From Siphonodentalium dalli (Eukaryota > Mollusca > Scaphopoda > Gadilida > Siphonodentaliidae), in contig CP136067.1 of NCBI GenBank assembly GCA_032622095.1, positions 75,728,705-75,792,704 of the forward strand: a DNA stretch of 64,000 nucleotides, written 5' to 3'. A program made the position numbers and the translations under genes. Positions 1-12,769 of this stretch are shown piece after piece; positions within the stretch are counted from its first letter, which is position 1, and every line of letters starts with the position of its first letter. The notes under the pieces were generated by a model. That model saw only the letters and a list, made by a program, of their open reading frames with translations. It ran no database searches and was not told the origin of the DNA.

Positions 1-2023
1 ACACCATAAAGCCTTTGAATGTATTATAGTACACAGACAATTTGCTGAATGGGCATATAGTACATGTATAATATACTGTTAAGTTGATAAATAGTATATA
101 ATGTTCAAGATTGAATGCAAAAACAACACTGATGATTAGACACACACATTTCATTCATACTATGGATGGGGGAGGGGTAAATCCAAATAGATGGAATGTC
201 AATACATTCGCTGACCGGTTTGAAAGTCATCTTGCCTGACTTTTCCGATATTCCGGTTTATTAGGACTAACATAGGTTTATTTATGTTTTAGCTGAAAGC
301 CGAACTGTTCCGTAATGTACTCGGCTAAGTTCAGCTTCCTTCTCATCAGTCGAATACGCCCATAACAATCGAATGCACCCTTATTCAAACATCGTATCCT
401 AAATTTAAAAATTACCAGGTATAAGTGATAGAATTTACTCAATTTACGACCACGTGGTTTTAGTTATGTTTACCTTACGATTGCTAGAATATTTTCGCCG
501 GAATATGCCGATGTCAATTCGAGAGGTCAATTGAGTTCGAATTTTTAAAATATGTCAACACTGCGGTAAATGTCTCTTTTCACATTAAATTACCGCTTTC
601 AAATTGACAACTGATGTGGTTCTCAGAACAAATATCATGTCTTCTACGGAATAAACCCGTTTATTGTCGCAATTGTGAAATTTGTATACATTTAATTGTG
701 GTTGTATGTGAGCTGGTCACTAACGCGTAAACCATGTCATACAAATGGTAACGGGCGCTAGGTTCTCGTACCAAAACTAGCATCTCGCTATCCCACTATC
801 TCAGCTTGTTTTATTTCGAGCAGACTTGGACTAGGTTCAAGGGGGTGTGCAGTTACAACGGAAAACCTCTAGCCACATCCCTAATTGGGTGGTGTGATAA
901 TCTACCATTAAATGTTTAGACATTGAATAATATTACCACAATGAGTGCCGATAGGGAAGATTCATTCTGGCGCATATGACACCCGATAAACTAAGAAGAA
1001 AAAAAACCCTCCACAGCCGTTAACACACCACACCAAAGCCATGTTATTGTTATAACACAATTAGAATTAGAATACAATTCACAAGTCAAATATTAAATTA
1101 TTCTTTCTTTCCAGAGCTGAATCTTGCACATCTTGCAAACACGTTGAGAACAACATACGGATTTTAAAAACTTCGCACGTCTGGATTTAACTGGACCACT
1201 AGAATGTGTGTGGGTGTGTGAGTGTGACAAAGAACAGAATCATTGGGTGGTTCAGTAAAATGGAATCTAGAACTACTATCTATTGCTATTAGATAGCACC
1301 ATCATAAACATATTCTAGTGGTTCATGGACCTTTCAGTCTTTCTTGATATCAGTTGAATGTTAAACAGGAATCTACACAGAAATGCATCGTGCATTCAAT
1401 GTGACAAGTTATGTGGAAAATTAAGGTCTGAGATTTCAAAAACTTAATTGAGACAGTTCCTCATTTGGACAAAAGAGGATAAGCTCCAAGTCTAGTTTTT
1501 CCTGAAAGTATGGAAGTATGGCAATTGTGACGCACTGTATTGTATATACAGTTGACAGTTGCAAGTGGTATTTAATTCCGTGGTTCAAGGATATTCCAAA
1601 AGTTCAAACTGTTCATTCAAACCAACTGGATTTTCCGTGAAAGCAATACCCGGTTATGTTGCAAATGCATTAGCTGCCAACTGGACATGGATATTTCTGG
1701 ATATGTACCATTGCGGAGTATTCGAGTAAATGGACAGAGAAATATAGATCCATCATTTTATGAGATGTTATTTGTCTACATTATATATCTTTTGCTAAGG
1801 TTGTTTCACATCATCCCTCACAAACAGTTAAATATGCATTTCACACATGTATCTGTCTGGTGTTAAATTTACAAAATTTCATTTATATTATTAATTAGTA
1901 GTGATAATTTTTGCAGTTTCCCCTCAGAAAGCCTATGTTAATGTCCACAAAAGCCTTGGCTTCGGTTGATACACGATCAGACTGAAGCAGCTTCAGTGAA
2001 GCTCGAATGTAAAGGTGTGATCA
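1..2023. other. Non-coding, nothing recognised
   Basis: No open frame of convincing length or composition is seen on either strand, and no repeat structure or RNA gene was recognised. The stretch is AT-rich with short GT-rich patches near 1205-1225. It could hold introns or regulatory DNA that cannot be recognised by eye. Confidence 0.5.
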
Positions 2024-2211
2024 GATATCGATTTTTGTAGTGTGTTAGTTTTCACTTCTTTCACATTGATGACAACCATGCGCGGACGCCGTTACAAATT
2101 CAGAGCGGCGTCCGCGCAGTCTGCAATATTTGTGGAAGAAGTCAGCGCTAATTTTGCAGGCCGCCAAATATTCGAGGTGGTGAAAAATAACACACTTCAA
2201 AAATAGATATC
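2024..2211. mobile_element. Small fold-back (MITE-like) element with GC-rich central hairpin
   Basis: The outer ~33 bases at 2024-2056 reappear inverted, with few mismatches, at about 2179-2211; both ends begin GATATC followed by a T-rich stretch and GTGTGTTA. Inside lies a perfect 12-bp GC-rich stem (2080-2091 with 2106-2117) around a 14-base loop, in otherwise AT-rich DNA. The arrangement fits a non-autonomous inverted-repeat transposon. It has no coding capacity, and no unambiguous target duplication was found, so the superfamily is unknown. Confidence 0.6.
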
Positions 2212-2774
2212 TAATAACTCTGAACTTTGATGAGTGCGTTCCTCAAATCAAATATTGTTTATCTCCGAAGCCAAAGAAATAGTTATTTAGGGGCTTTAAA
2301 GTTCTGTGTTTTTTATATTTTATATTTCAGTGATGAAATATTCAAAACATGCTGTACGATCAACATTGAAGTTCAATAAATATTTGTTGCTGAAGTACTT
2401 TTTTATGTGGATAAGCCTATATGTGTTTCTACGAACAGTCTCAATCTCATTGATCTTCATCATGAAGTCGTTCATTATTGCTAGAACGTTTTGACAATAC
2501 ATTGACATTCGTAATGATGTATACGTGTATCGTATTTCACGTTTGGTGACATTGGGTCATATTACTCTGAAATCGGTCGGTGTGCCAGTAAAAATATTTC
2601 CATGTGAAAAACTCTTTCGTTAGATATCTCAACTGTCATGGATAAACTTGACAAGTAACGGGAGTTCCTCCTTCGCGGTAATACAATAACTAAAATGTGA
2701 TATTCGATACCCTTACAAATCATAATGAATGTGAATTTACTGTCCAAGTGTGATAGAGTACCTTTAAAGTTTTG
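2212..2774. other. Non-coding, nothing recognised
   Basis: Short overlapping open frames occur on both strands but have no recognisable motifs and look like chance frames in AT-rich sequence. Confidence 0.4.
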
Positions 2775-3375
2775 TACCCCCAAAACGTTTTCACGACGTA
2801 GAATTGTAGCATTTGTTTAGGTTCCATTGTCTTCAAAGCGTCCCGGATACCATATAAGCACGTTTCGAGAACGCAAAACCTTTGGGTCCTGGATACGAGT
2901 TCTAGACGTGTCAATAGGACACGTCTGGTGGCTGGTCATATGCATGCCCCTAACACCGTACAAAAACGTTTTTTACGACGTAGCCATGCAGTGTTTCTGG
3001 GGTTTTACTAGTCTCCAGAAGGTCTTCAATACTATACCATCACGTTTCAAGAACGTAAAACTGTTTGGGACACATGTTCTAAACGTATCGATTGGGCATA
3101 TCCTCAACACCGTATACAAACCCGTTTTTACGACGTAGCCATACAGTGTTTCGGAGGTTTTATAACAGTCTTCAGAAGCTCCCCAACACTATGCAAGCAC
3201 GTGTCAAGAACGTGAACTGTTTGGTCTTGGACGCGTTTTGTAGACGTATCAATGGGTCACGTCTTGAGTACGTCTTATGCATGCCCCCAAAATACACAAA
3301 AAGGTTTTCACGACGTAGTCATGCAGTGTTTCAGAGGTTTTATCACAGTTTTCAGAACGTCTCCAATTAGTCATG
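2775..3375. repeat. Degenerate tandem repeat, ~155-182 bp unit, about 3.5 copies
   Basis: The landmark CACGACGTAG or TACGACGTAG recurs at about 2792, 2974, 3129 and 3309, each followed by a GTGTTTC...GGTTTTA block, a CACGT(T/G)TC(A/G)AGAACG block and a TAGACGT or AAACGT block. Units have diverged by substitution and small indels. A fainter relative, with the same ACACGTGTCC and ACGTCTT words, occurs at 7195-7440. Open frames across the array are a by-product of the repeat. Confidence 0.75.
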
Positions 3376-3900
3376 TGAGCTACCATATGGCCACCCTCCC
3401 CCTATGCGGAGTTTTGCCCGACTATTTTTTTCCGATAGAGGATGTATTTCACACATTTTCTGCTTGTTTGCCACTCGGGCGTGGGTTTTTTTCCCCTCAT
3501 TTTATAGCAATGTTCAACAAACTACTGTGATTTTTTGCGATAAAATCCTTATTGGGGGGTAGGGAAATATTTCTGTCAAAATCAATGCTAAAACTGTATG
3601 TAACTTTTCAAACTCAGTTTCATTCGAACTGTATATAATAAGTGTCTGCGTTGATAGCGTTACGTGGGCACCTGACTCGATATTTTTATTAAAGTGACAC
3701 CGATGATAAGATTTTTTACTTATTTTGAAGATATATATGAAAAAGTACAGTGTATGAACTTACGTACGCATGCATAACGTAATTAAACTATGAACAATAC
3801 CGATGTTTCCATGACTTTCCACAATAACATAGGCCAGGGTAGTTTTCTATAACATTCCATGAGCATATAGGTAGTCATTGCTCACATGTTTCGAAGCCAT
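3376..3900. other. Non-coding, nothing recognised
   Basis: AT-rich, no gene-like frame and no clear repeat seen. Confidence 0.4.
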
Positions 3901-4430
3901 TGAATCCAAGATGGCGGCCAAAATTTAATATCTGACCTGGTCAAGTTTATGAGGTATTAAGTAATGCGATATGTCATTCTATTGATAATGCAGTTCTCCT
4001 TATTTACATGCATGAATAAATTTCATATATTCAAAATGGCCGCCAAAATGGCCGCCGGAAATGTAAAATATTTCGCTTTTTCACTAGTATCTTCTAGACC
4101 AGTTTCTGCCCCTTTTGATTTTACAGAACGCGGTATAAAATTTTACAAAAAAATCACAATTGTGTTTCTGGTCATATTTCAACAGAGAATGAGCAGAACT
4201 GTGGAATGTAAGTGAGGCATACCATTCTCCATGGATATTCCAACTCATAGGAACAAAAGTTGTCACTTTGGCTCAAATTGGCCACCAAAATGGCCGCCAA
4301 AATATGGAAAATGGTAGATATTGATTGCCCCAGTGTGCCTTGCAATCGCTTACAATTTGTGGTTGATGAATAAACTTGGCTATTCTGCCTTCTATCCATG
4401 AGTACTAACATATATGAATCATTTTGGTTA
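3901..4430. repeat. Left arm of a large fold-back structure rich in ATGGCGGCC motifs
   Basis: This segment is repeated in inverted orientation at about 6105-7066. Matching blocks include AATCCAAG(A/G)TGGCGGCC at 3902-3919 against 7046-7066, GCGATATGTCATT at 3965-3978, and the block around 4320-4400 against 6150-6230. It carries four ATGG(C/G)(C/G)GCC words (3908, 4033, 4045, 4287). Together with the right arm it brackets a LINE ORF1 fragment and a degenerate minisatellite, so the ~3.2 kb unit may be one composite element. Confidence 0.65.
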
Positions 4431-4529
4431 ATTGTTACTATTGTAACAAACACATTACCAGATATATCTTTTCAGGTTTTCAGGTTAACCTTTCATTCCT
4501 CAGGTCACATACTCAGCAACCCTGTCTTC

Positions 4530-4985
4530 CAAAAAGTGTGTTGATGCCAGCACTTAGAAACATAGTAAACCAAACTCGTCAGTATATCACTACATGTAGC
4601 AACACAAGTTGAGGAGACTGATATTATTCCTGAGCCAGAAATGTAGCGCAGGTTATTGATACAGCTTCTGTCTGAGACATTTCCTCCGAAACAATCCATG
4701 CAACTTGATTCTACTGTTCCAAAAGAGAAATCACCTGTTGCTTCGAAACAAAGATCGCCAAAGTCTCTCAAACGTTTCGACTCTTATAAAGAGAGGTACT
4801 TCTTTGAGCTATCAGAATTTGACCGCATGATTGATGAGAAACGGTTAACTCTCAAAGAAAAGAAACAGTTTTTGTGGATCGAGGCTGTCGGTTGGTCTGT
4901 CTCACCCACCCGACCATCAGCTTGACGCATTGATCCACTGTTTGATTTATCTACACAGTTGCTACGATCATTTCTGATACCTGAT
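4530..4985 (+). pseudogene. LINE ORF1 (gag-like) C-terminal fragment
   Basis: The frame ending at 4925 includes a Ser/Pro/Lys-rich tract (PPKQSMQLDS, EKSPVASKQRSPKS, KRFDS) that also occurs, with few changes, in the minus-strand pseudogene at 36490-37330, which additionally has CCHC zinc knuckles. The two therefore derive from ORF1 of one non-LTR retrotransposon family. A stop codon and loss of frame lie near 4640, and everything upstream of the Ser/Pro tract is decayed. Downstream sequence (4925-4985) also matches the region beyond the 36.5 kb copy, so both copies kept the same 3' context. No function is expected. Confidence 0.6.
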
Positions 4986-5540
4986 ACATATATAAATATA
5001 CATCCTACCCATTACCACAAGGGCACTCCCTATATACCCACACGCTCGCCAACGACCACACAGCTATACCCCAAGCATGCATATACATATACACAAAGTC
5101 ATGCAACCACTCCCTATTTATTCATATAGCCCACCGATGATCTCACAGACAACACATGTATACATGTACACCCACTTGTGACACCACAGCCACCCAAGGT
5201 ACACATATACATCCCATCCATGGCCATACCGTCACTCCATATCTATACATAAACAACACAGAGGTGACCATGTGGCTACTCTCGTTATATCCATACACAA
5301 CATCATTACCCTTACATCCACACATATTAACCATTCAACCATCGTCACTCCCTGTAAATATTCACCTCACACATGACCATACAGCCAATACTTGTATACC
5401 TATACACCTCACAACAGACACCCTACTCATGAGCATAGTCATTCCTTGTATATATATATATATATATTCACATCATTCATGACCCTAAAATAACTCCATG
5501 TATAACTATTTACCTCAACTATGACCATGCAGTAACTCAC
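4985..5540. repeat. Degenerate pyrimidine-poor minisatellite (CATGACCATACAG-type words)
   Basis: Words such as GACCATACAGCC, GACCATGCAGTAACTC, CACTCCCTAT and TATACCTATACACCTCA recur at irregular 45-65-base spacing, with a TA microsatellite at 5448-5468. The open frames here are very rich in Thr, His, Ile and Pro, which is typical of translated satellites, so no gene is called. Confidence 0.6.
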
Positions 5541-6104
5541 TGGCTGCCATCTTGACCCCCTCTTGTATCAAGTTGTTCAAGTTTTATCCTAATGAGCCAG
5601 AATAGCAACTACAGATTGTGGTTCATCTTAGTTCCGTTTCAAAGTTCAGCCCATTTCCTTTAAAAAATGTGTCCAGAATCCCAAAATACGTTTTCGACAA
5701 AATTCCATACTGCAACTTTAAGATGAATTTGTTATTCCCCATAATGAACTGGGACAACCGAGATATAATATTTAGTTGTCAGTTGATTACCTAACATGCA
5801 TATTAACCAAGTGAGTCACAATTTGCTAACTTTTCGGAACAGCAGAGGATTATATTCGGGCTATATGTGAAAAAATGAACTTTTTACCCAAGTTGGTTGC
5901 CATTTTGGAAGCCATCTTGTGTAATTTGATATATAAACACCTTAGTGTGACAAATTTACAATAGATCAAAACAATAAACACATTTCATACCAAAGTTAGT
6001 TACAGTTTTTTTATCCAAACCTGAGTTAATTTTTTGCCGATATTTATGTCAAGTGAGAGTAAAATCCAATATTTCTAGTAATGTCGGTGGTTACAAATCT
6101 AAAA
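5541..6104. other. Non-coding spacer inside the fold-back
   Basis: No gene seen. It holds two further GCCATCTTG or GCCATTTTGGAAGCCATCTTG words (about 5545 and 5900) related to the arm motifs. Confidence 0.4.
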
Positions 6105-7066
6105 ATTAATCAAGGTGAATCAGACGTGTTAGTTTTCAATGGAAATAAGGCAGAATAGCCAATTTTATTCATCAGCTTGTAAGCGATTGCAGTGCACGCT
6201 GGGGCAATATATATAATTTTCCATATTTTGGCGGTCATTTTTGGCGGCCATTTTGAACCAATAACAATTTTGGTTCCAATGACTTGGAATATTCACGGGT
6301 AATGGCATGCCTCACTTACATAACACAGTTCTGTTCATTCCTTGTTGATATGTGACTAGAATCCCAACTGTGATTTTCTGTGAAAAGTTTATACCACGTT
6401 CCTTAAAATCAAATTTTGAAGGGATCAGAATTGGCTATATAAACGACCCAAAGAATTTCTTATTTCATTGCCCCATGATCAGTTAATATAAACGATACAA
6501 AATAAAGTCACAATTCTTAACCAGTTCAAAACAGCAGAAGCTGATGTAGAAGATATTAGTGAAAAGGCGTCATATTTTCCACTTCCTGCGGCCATTTTGG
6601 CGGCCATTTTAAATATATGAAATCCATTCATTGTATATAAATAAGGAGTACTCAATTATCAATAGATAGAGGATATCCACACCTTTTCAGTGGATATGGG
6701 TTATATCTCATGAGTGATGACAAAACATTGAATTTCCACGAGTGGCTTTAGCCACGAGTGGAAATTCAAATGTTTTGTCATCACGAAACCCATATCCACT
6801 GAAAAAGTGTGGATATTCTGTTTATTATATACTTTAGTTACTTGCCTATGGCCCCAAAATGAATGTCAATACATCAGAAATTTCAAGCTGATATCACTCA
6901 CTAGTGGGATATCACTTATATCTCACTGCTAAAACCTTATAATTCATGGGCAAGTATATAATAAAATGACATATCGCACGACGTAATATCTCATAAACTT
7001 CCTGAGTAATTGCGAATTGAAATTTACCTGGTTAGATATTCAATGTTGGCGGCCACCTTGGATTTA
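6105..7066. repeat. Right arm of the fold-back (inverted copy of 3901-4430)
   Basis: Inverted counterpart of the left arm, longer because about 300 bases are inserted between 6662 and 6967. The arm resumes in register on either side of the insertion (CAATAG before it, AATGACATATCGC after it), so the insertion came after the arms formed. Motifs of the GGCGGCCATTTT type occur at 6243, 6588-6610 and 7048. Confidence 0.65.
6662..6967. mobile_element. Nested insertion with a long near-perfect hairpin (MITE-like)
   Basis: The insertion contains a ~148-bp palindrome (about 6671-6818, axis near 6748). GGATATCCACAC...CAGTGGATATGGG on one side pairs with CCCATATCCACTG...GTGTGGATATTC on the other, and the tip is formed by GAATTTCCACGAGTGGC and its complement. 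A second, smaller inverted pair (TTATATACTT..GCC near 6826 and GGGCAAGTATATAATAA near 6950) closes the remainder. There is no coding frame. Its ends are defined by comparison with the uninterrupted left arm at 3978-3990. Confidence 0.65.
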
Positions 7067-10000
7067 ATAACCGATAACTCTATAAAGCCCCCATAGCAAG
7101 ATGGCAAACAACCGGCAAATTGAAGGACTGATATAGTTCTACACAGATATCATAACCCCCAAAAATCTGCAATGGGGGAGAGGGTCTACATGCAGCTCTG
7201 GGACATGGACACGTATCTAAAACGTATTAATAGTAAACGTCTTATGCACTTCTCCAACACCGCTCAAGCACCTGTCGACAAAGTAACACTCTTCCGATCC
7301 TGAACACGTGTCCAAGACTTCCAAGCCTTGAACACGTCTTAGGCAAGTACGTAACTATTATGATGTTGGAGACGTGTCTGATATGTAACACTTTCGACGT
7401 CGCCGAGGCGTATAGAGGGGCACGTCTTGATCACATCGAACGGTTCACGGTGTCACCGCTTTTCTCTCTTATTATTAAAAATATACATATTCGCTTCCGC
7501 TTTAAATTGGATAAAAACGCAAGATGGAACAATCACATTCGCATGCAACACAGATTGTTTTCAAATAATTGTTGCTGGCGCTCGAGATCATCAAAGATGT
7601 ACCATTCAAGTGAGTCAGATATTTGAACCAAAATGTTAGTTGCAAAGTCAACTCTTTGTCAAGCTACACGGTTCACAGAGAAATATAGTATCGCATCAAA
7701 TATATAGTCTATCACTGAGATATTACATTAGTCAGCATAAAGGATGACTACTAACAGTTTCAATTGTCAATATATAATTAAAAAAGCACCTATAATTGTA
7801 CAAATCATGGGGAAAAGGGGGTTGGTCCCAAATTTGTTTGGTGAATTTTTCACCCCTGTGTAATGATTTTTTTGCAGACCAATTCGGGGGAATGACATGG
7901 TTTTGAACCACACCCATAACTAATCTGTCTGCTTAACCATGACATCGTAGAGGTGAATTTAGTGCCACGATTTTGAACCACACCCATATTATCTTATCTG
8001 TCTGCTTAACCCCGACGTCTTGGAGAAAGGGAACAGTGAGCGGAGCTGGCTTGATCAGGGACGAGACTATACGGTCTATCACGGTGTGAACAGTTGATCG
8101 GGGACTAATTTGTCACATGTTATCTGGAAACTTAACGAATTTTAATTGTAAAAATGTGTAATAAAAAATAATCAATTGCTTTCTTGAGTTATGTAGTCTA
8201 CGAAACCAATTGTTTAATCTATTTATATATTTTGACGTTATCGCTTTGCTAAGAAATAACGCTCCCGGCTTTGGCTATGCATATTATGAGTCGCATATAT
8301 TCAGCTTGTAATTTGTCAATTAGTGCATTGTGGTTTATGCCTTATACACGTGCAGTGCTGCTATAGTAGTGTCATCTCAAGTATTTACGTGTAACACGGG
8401 TGCATCATTGACCCTGTTGGTCGTTACCTTTTACAATCAGTATATCAGCCATGACTTCGCCGATGACGCAGCATGAATCAAGTATGGAAAGAAGACACAC
8501 AGTAATCAGCACACACCTCGAAAGGACGCACTTACTCAACTTCTTTCTTCGTCTGAAAAAGACGAAATATGATAATCGTATTATGTTCATGCTCATAAGT
8601 GTATGTTTATAATTTAGATTTTTCCCTCTTAATGTAATCGATGCGATAGCGATGCTTATTGGCCACACTAAAATAGTCGCTCATGAATCGCACTAAATTA
8701 ATGCCAGCACAAACAGGAAGTCCTTATTGACGAAAATGTAATTGGCGGTTTATCTTCAATTTAGCTAAAATTTATTTCTAAATAATTTAATCATAATCTG
8801 TCAATCCACGAAATACTATAAAACCATTGGTTGTTACACACATTTTAGTCATTAAGGTTATTTTTAGATAACCTAAATTTCTGCTATAGAAATGACAGCA
8901 GCATCGTGTGATATGACCCAGGCTACATTGCGTGCCTAAAATGTTCATGGACGCTATTCGATACCTCCAGCAATATAAAGTGAATTCCGTTAATTCCGCT
9001 GCCCTAATTATAACCATGCTGCTAATTAACGCTCAGAATGTCAGTCCATAAGTATCTACAGAAATCAACAAGACGTGGTAGCATTTGCAAATGAAATTTG
9101 AAACTAACAACAACAGTTGAAATCTACCAAGAACACGCGGAGTTTATACGGTGGACCGACTGCAGGATCAGTGCGTGCACACTGGCAACTAACCAATCAA
9201 AAGCGAAGAATTTATGACGCCACTTGATCAATCGATAATACTATGTTTGAATGACAGCGTGTCACTTTCAACTTTATGCCTATATATATATATGTGTCTC
9301 TTTCGTCGGAAATAATCTCAAAGTTTTACGCTCGTTTTACTTCTACCTTCTACTTATGGTTGTTCTCCTGTGAAATGACGGATTAAATTATAAGAAATAA
9401 CTCTTGTTTCCATTAAGGTCATGGGTCATATTCGAAAAGTTACGCGCGTTATATAATTTGTCCTGAAACGTTTCGATTATAGCTGCATGACCTTGGTCGA
9501 AACAAGATTTATTTCTTAAAGATCACACACGTTGATTACCGGTGGCCGACTTCGTGTAATGTATAGGGTGTAGTCCCACTCGCTGTTTTCTCATTCACAT
9601 ATTGCATGTGTCATTGAACTATATTTCCATATACATGCATGTACATATACATACTATTACTTAAGCTTTTCCCATAGCGTTGGTTTAAATATATTTATTG
9701 GATTGGGGTTGGTATTGAAGCACAAGTTACCTCAATTTATTTATGACACATGAGTTAACCAAGATAAGAGAACTAACATACATATTGTACATGTACAGTA
9801 AACTATCTTTCATTCTGTTTAGAGAGGTGTTGATTTATAGAAGATCTCGCCACCATCGGAATATATTGCCGCCGTTACAAAGAGTGACAAAGACACAAAC
9901 ACTGCACAATTAATTAATGTGACCTTATTGAATAAACTACGACAATCAACTACCAATATAAGAATGTAATAAGAATGTTTGTGGTGACTGGTACCTTGTG

Positions 10001-11904
10001 ATCGGTGATTTGTGATTACCGGTCCCGTTATCCTCTACTATACATTATATAATACATATATGTATATTCAGCATGCCATGCCGTGAATAGTTATGAATGC
10101 TTATCGTTTAAGTGAAACGTTTGACATCTGAAATATATTTCTGAACAATGTAAAATAGTAGTTGTTTTCGGCGTTGTTGAATACTTGGGGCTCCTCTGAG
10201 AAAATTGTCAACATAAATTATTGTGAAAGCATATTCAACTAATTTGTCATTTGAATTGGTTCTTTTTTGTGTGAATAATGGCCATTCGAAAAAGAAGTGC
10301 AAGGCGTCATCGATTTATGTGCCACATTAACTAATCTGATATATCATAATACTAATCCGATATATCAGATTAATAACTAAAGAGGATGTGGTGGTTCTAT
10401 GCCGCCGCAGATATTTTCTATTCAACTTACAGTTTCAAAATATGGAGGTGGTTTGAGGGTCGAGTCTATATAACTCAGATTGGCCTTTAAATATTGTCAG
10501 TTAACCGCATCTGCCACGAGCGATGGAAGATTATTCAGTGTTAGTGTCACAAAGGGTAGAAAAGATTTGTTATAATGTTCAGTGAGACAGAAGTAGCTAT
10601 ATAAATTTCCAGGATTCCGCTGTAAGTATCTCGATATATTGCCAGCATGCGGAGGTAAGATAGTTCGGTTCAAGGTTGTTATCTATTTTAAATATGTTGT
10701 GTAATTGAAGACGTTCGCGTCAATTACAAAGAGGTGGACAACCGATTTCAAGGAGTAGCTCTTTATCGGATACCGAGTCCTGTTAAAATTATGGCAGCTT
10801 CTTTGTAAAGTCTTTCAAGTTTATCTGTCACGTATTTTGATGCATTCGCTCAGACAATATCAGAATAATTCTTTATATGCAGAATATAAGTCGTGTATAG
10901 ATGTTTTCTAGCGTCTTTCTGTCGAGACTGTATTAAGATTTTCTGAGTTGGGATAATCTTCCTGATACTCGTCGACTGATATTTTCAAGCGTTACGGCAG
11001 TGAATGACACTCGGGGTCAATGCAGTCATGAATTTTTAACCACATTAACAGCCATTTTACCCTCTATATTTCCAATAACCGCATCATCGCCGATGGTCCG
11101 ATATGAACGAGGCGTAGACAGCATGATTATTCATCACGTTGTTGTAAACAATATTCATTCCATATTATTCAGTATTACATACATGACAATTATAAACATT
11201 GATAACTGATCGGACTCCTCTGTACTTTCCGCCGAATGTACGTTCGGAAACACACAGTAATATGATATTGGAGAATGTCCTTGCCCTTCTGAACATTCAT
11301 ATATAACCGCGTGCACTCATCTTCGGGTGTGTGATAGCTGTACAACAATTAATATAGTATAGTTTGTTCGTCTATATTCACATCTTACAAGCAACTACAT
11401 TTGAACGCAAATTGTTGCTACGAACATACAGCTTCAAATACTGTTGTCAGGTATGAACAAACGTTGACAGAAAAGGCAAAGTATCGATCAATGTTTATCA
11501 AGATATGAAACCTATTTTCGACGCATTCGCAAATTCGTTTACAGTTTAAACCGGACGCCAAATTCATCGCTGTTATGTCAAAACAACTTGAACAGTTAAA
11601 TCGATTACTCAGTTATGCCAAATGTGAATCGAAAATTTCACGTGAATTAAAACCTATATAATTAAATGAAGTCAACCAACACAGGTCAAGTCAAAATACC
11701 GTGGCCATACAGCCTACAGGCATACTTCAAGTTCCAACTTTTCATGGGAAAAGTGTGATGTTCCAGCTGTTACCATGGCTTTTGATGACGCGTTACAGCC
11801 CTATATGATAGTTATTATTTCTTGACGCTAAATTCTCTGATGTTGGACCAAGTTATTTATCATGTCGGATGGGGGGGGGGGTCCTACTGAAAGCCGACCC
11901 CACC
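7067..11904. other. Non-coding, no gene recognised
   Basis: About 4.8 kb without a convincing gene. It contains a degraded piece of the 2.8-kb tandem repeat (7195-7440), a short direct duplication around GAACCACACCCATA (7905 and 7975), and a small AT-rich palindrome (10332-10373) with GATATATC arms. Short open frames show no known motif and poor composition. Confidence 0.45.
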
Positions 11905-12620
11905 TCCCAGGTGTCCGAGCGAGATTGGGGCATGTACCATCGTGCATAATACCAAAGTTCCAATCCCCAATGATAGCTTGAGCGTAAAGGGCACTACTAA
12001 CCCCAAACTTTCGGCCGGTTCCGTCAGGTACGCAGAATCCAAAAAGGCACCGAACTCACTTTCCCTGGCTGCCTGACTCCGGAAATGGACATCATGTTAT
12101 ACAACGAATACCCACGTACATACCAAGTCGCTAGCTGTAGCGGAAATGAATATATTAACCCATACGCTGCTGTCGAATTCGCTATGAATGTACACAAAAC
12201 GCTGAAAATAACACACACCGACCGCAGTTCACACATGGGTCTGAGCGAGATGGGGCATGCGCTATCGTGCAGAATAGACCTGTATGCACCAAAGTTCCAA
12301 CACCAAGTCGATAGCTCGAGCGGAAACTGCACCGTTAACCCCTAACTTGCGGCCGGTTCCGCCAGGTACGCAAAATCCAAAAAAGGCACGACCGCAACTC
12401 CCCTAGCTGACTGACCACAGAACGGGACATCATGGAATGTATCATCCCATACGCTGCGGTCGAATTCGCTATGAATGTACGCAAAACGCCGAGAATAACA
12501 CCCGCCCACCGTACCACCACCAGTGGTTCGAAGAGAAGGACATGCATTATCGTGCAGACAAAGATACCATGATAGAAGTCGGCTGGCCCCCGCTAAGAAA
12601 GGCGCGAACATCATAAACTA
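11905..12620. repeat. Tandem repeat, ~350 bp unit, about two copies
   Basis: A unit starting near AACCCC(A/T)AACTT(T/G)CGGCCGGTTCCG is seen at about 11998 and 12338. Both copies share CAGGTACGCA(G/A)AATCCAAAAA, GGACATCATG, CATACGCTGC(T/G)GTCGAATTCGCTATGAATGTAC and a terminal ATCGTGCAGA word. The region is more GC-rich than its surroundings. Open frames occur on both strands of each copy, but none keeps a motif or length between copies, so I treat them as repeat artefacts. Confidence 0.7.
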
Positions 12621-12769
12621 CAAACAATGTATAACATTGTAAATCAGAGGGCCCTTACTTACCTCACTAAAATATTACCATCCAGGATAACTGATATATC
12701 CGAGAATGAATTCAGAAACCCGGAAAAGTTATACACATATTTCAGCAATACGGAGCATTACAAACAGTA

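Noticed and set aside
2827-3530. Overlapping ~100-codon plus frames
   Set aside because: They follow the tandem repeat units and are not conserved between units in a way that suggests selection.
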